NCBI GenBank assembly: GCA_017379815.1
Contig: JAFNVK010000163.1
Span: forward strand, 1 to 6,441
DNA length: 6,441 nt
Direction of reading: 5' to 3'
Source of the DNA: Clostridia bacterium
GTDB taxonomy: Bacteria; Bacillota; Clostridia; Oscillospirales; CAG-272
Shown here: piece by piece, positions 6,434 to 6,441 of the stretch
Position numbering within the stretch: the stretch's first letter is position 1
How the letters are laid out: each line of letters begins with the position of its first letter
Translations under genes and position numbers: made by a program
The notes under the pieces: model-generated
Told to the model about the DNA's origin: nothing
The model's input: only the letters and a program-made list of their open reading frames with translations
Database searches by the model: none

Positions 6434-6441
6434 CTTGCAAA

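Overview
The window looks like a Bacillota (probably Clostridia-type) chromosome. This is inferred from strong Shine-Dalgarno sites, sigma-A promoters close to TTGACA/TATAAT, and an rplM-rpsI pair that resembles its Gram-positive counterparts. The codons are fairly GC-rich, while the one long non-coding region is strongly A-rich. I cannot name a genus.

Layout. (1) Positions 1-1444, plus strand: the end of a metal-associated operon. It holds the C-terminal part of a CobW/COG0523 GTPase with an extreme His/Cys/Asp-rich linker, then, 21 bp later, a second COG0523-like protein. That second protein has an intact P-loop but no CxCC metal motif, and its tail resembles the C-terminal domain of YcgQ (TIGR03943/DUF1980). 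(2) Positions 1461-1500: a strong hairpin between convergent genes that can terminate transcription both ways. (3) Positions 1525-5194, minus strand: a two-gene operon for a heterodimeric ABC exporter, with genes 1 bp apart. One subunit has Asp in place of the catalytic Glu, and its partner has the altered signature motif, so one ATP site should be degenerate and one competent. A clear sigma-A promoter (TTGCAT-17-TATAAT) precedes it. (4) Positions 5195-5561: a 367-bp divergent intergenic region with that promoter, about 120 bp of helically phased A-tracts, and a perfect-consensus promoter (TTGACA-17-TGATATAAT) pointing right. (5) Positions 5562-6414, plus strand: rplM (uL13) and rpsI (uS9), followed by a hairpin at the window edge.

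How the parts relate. The two COG0523-type genes are probably co-transcribed and fit a metal (most likely zinc) allocation role. The ABC exporter and the ribosomal protein operon are separate units sharing only the divergent promoter region. The most novel-looking item is the COG0523-like/YcgQ-like fusion protein beside the His-rich GTPase. The rest is well-known biology with some neat details.
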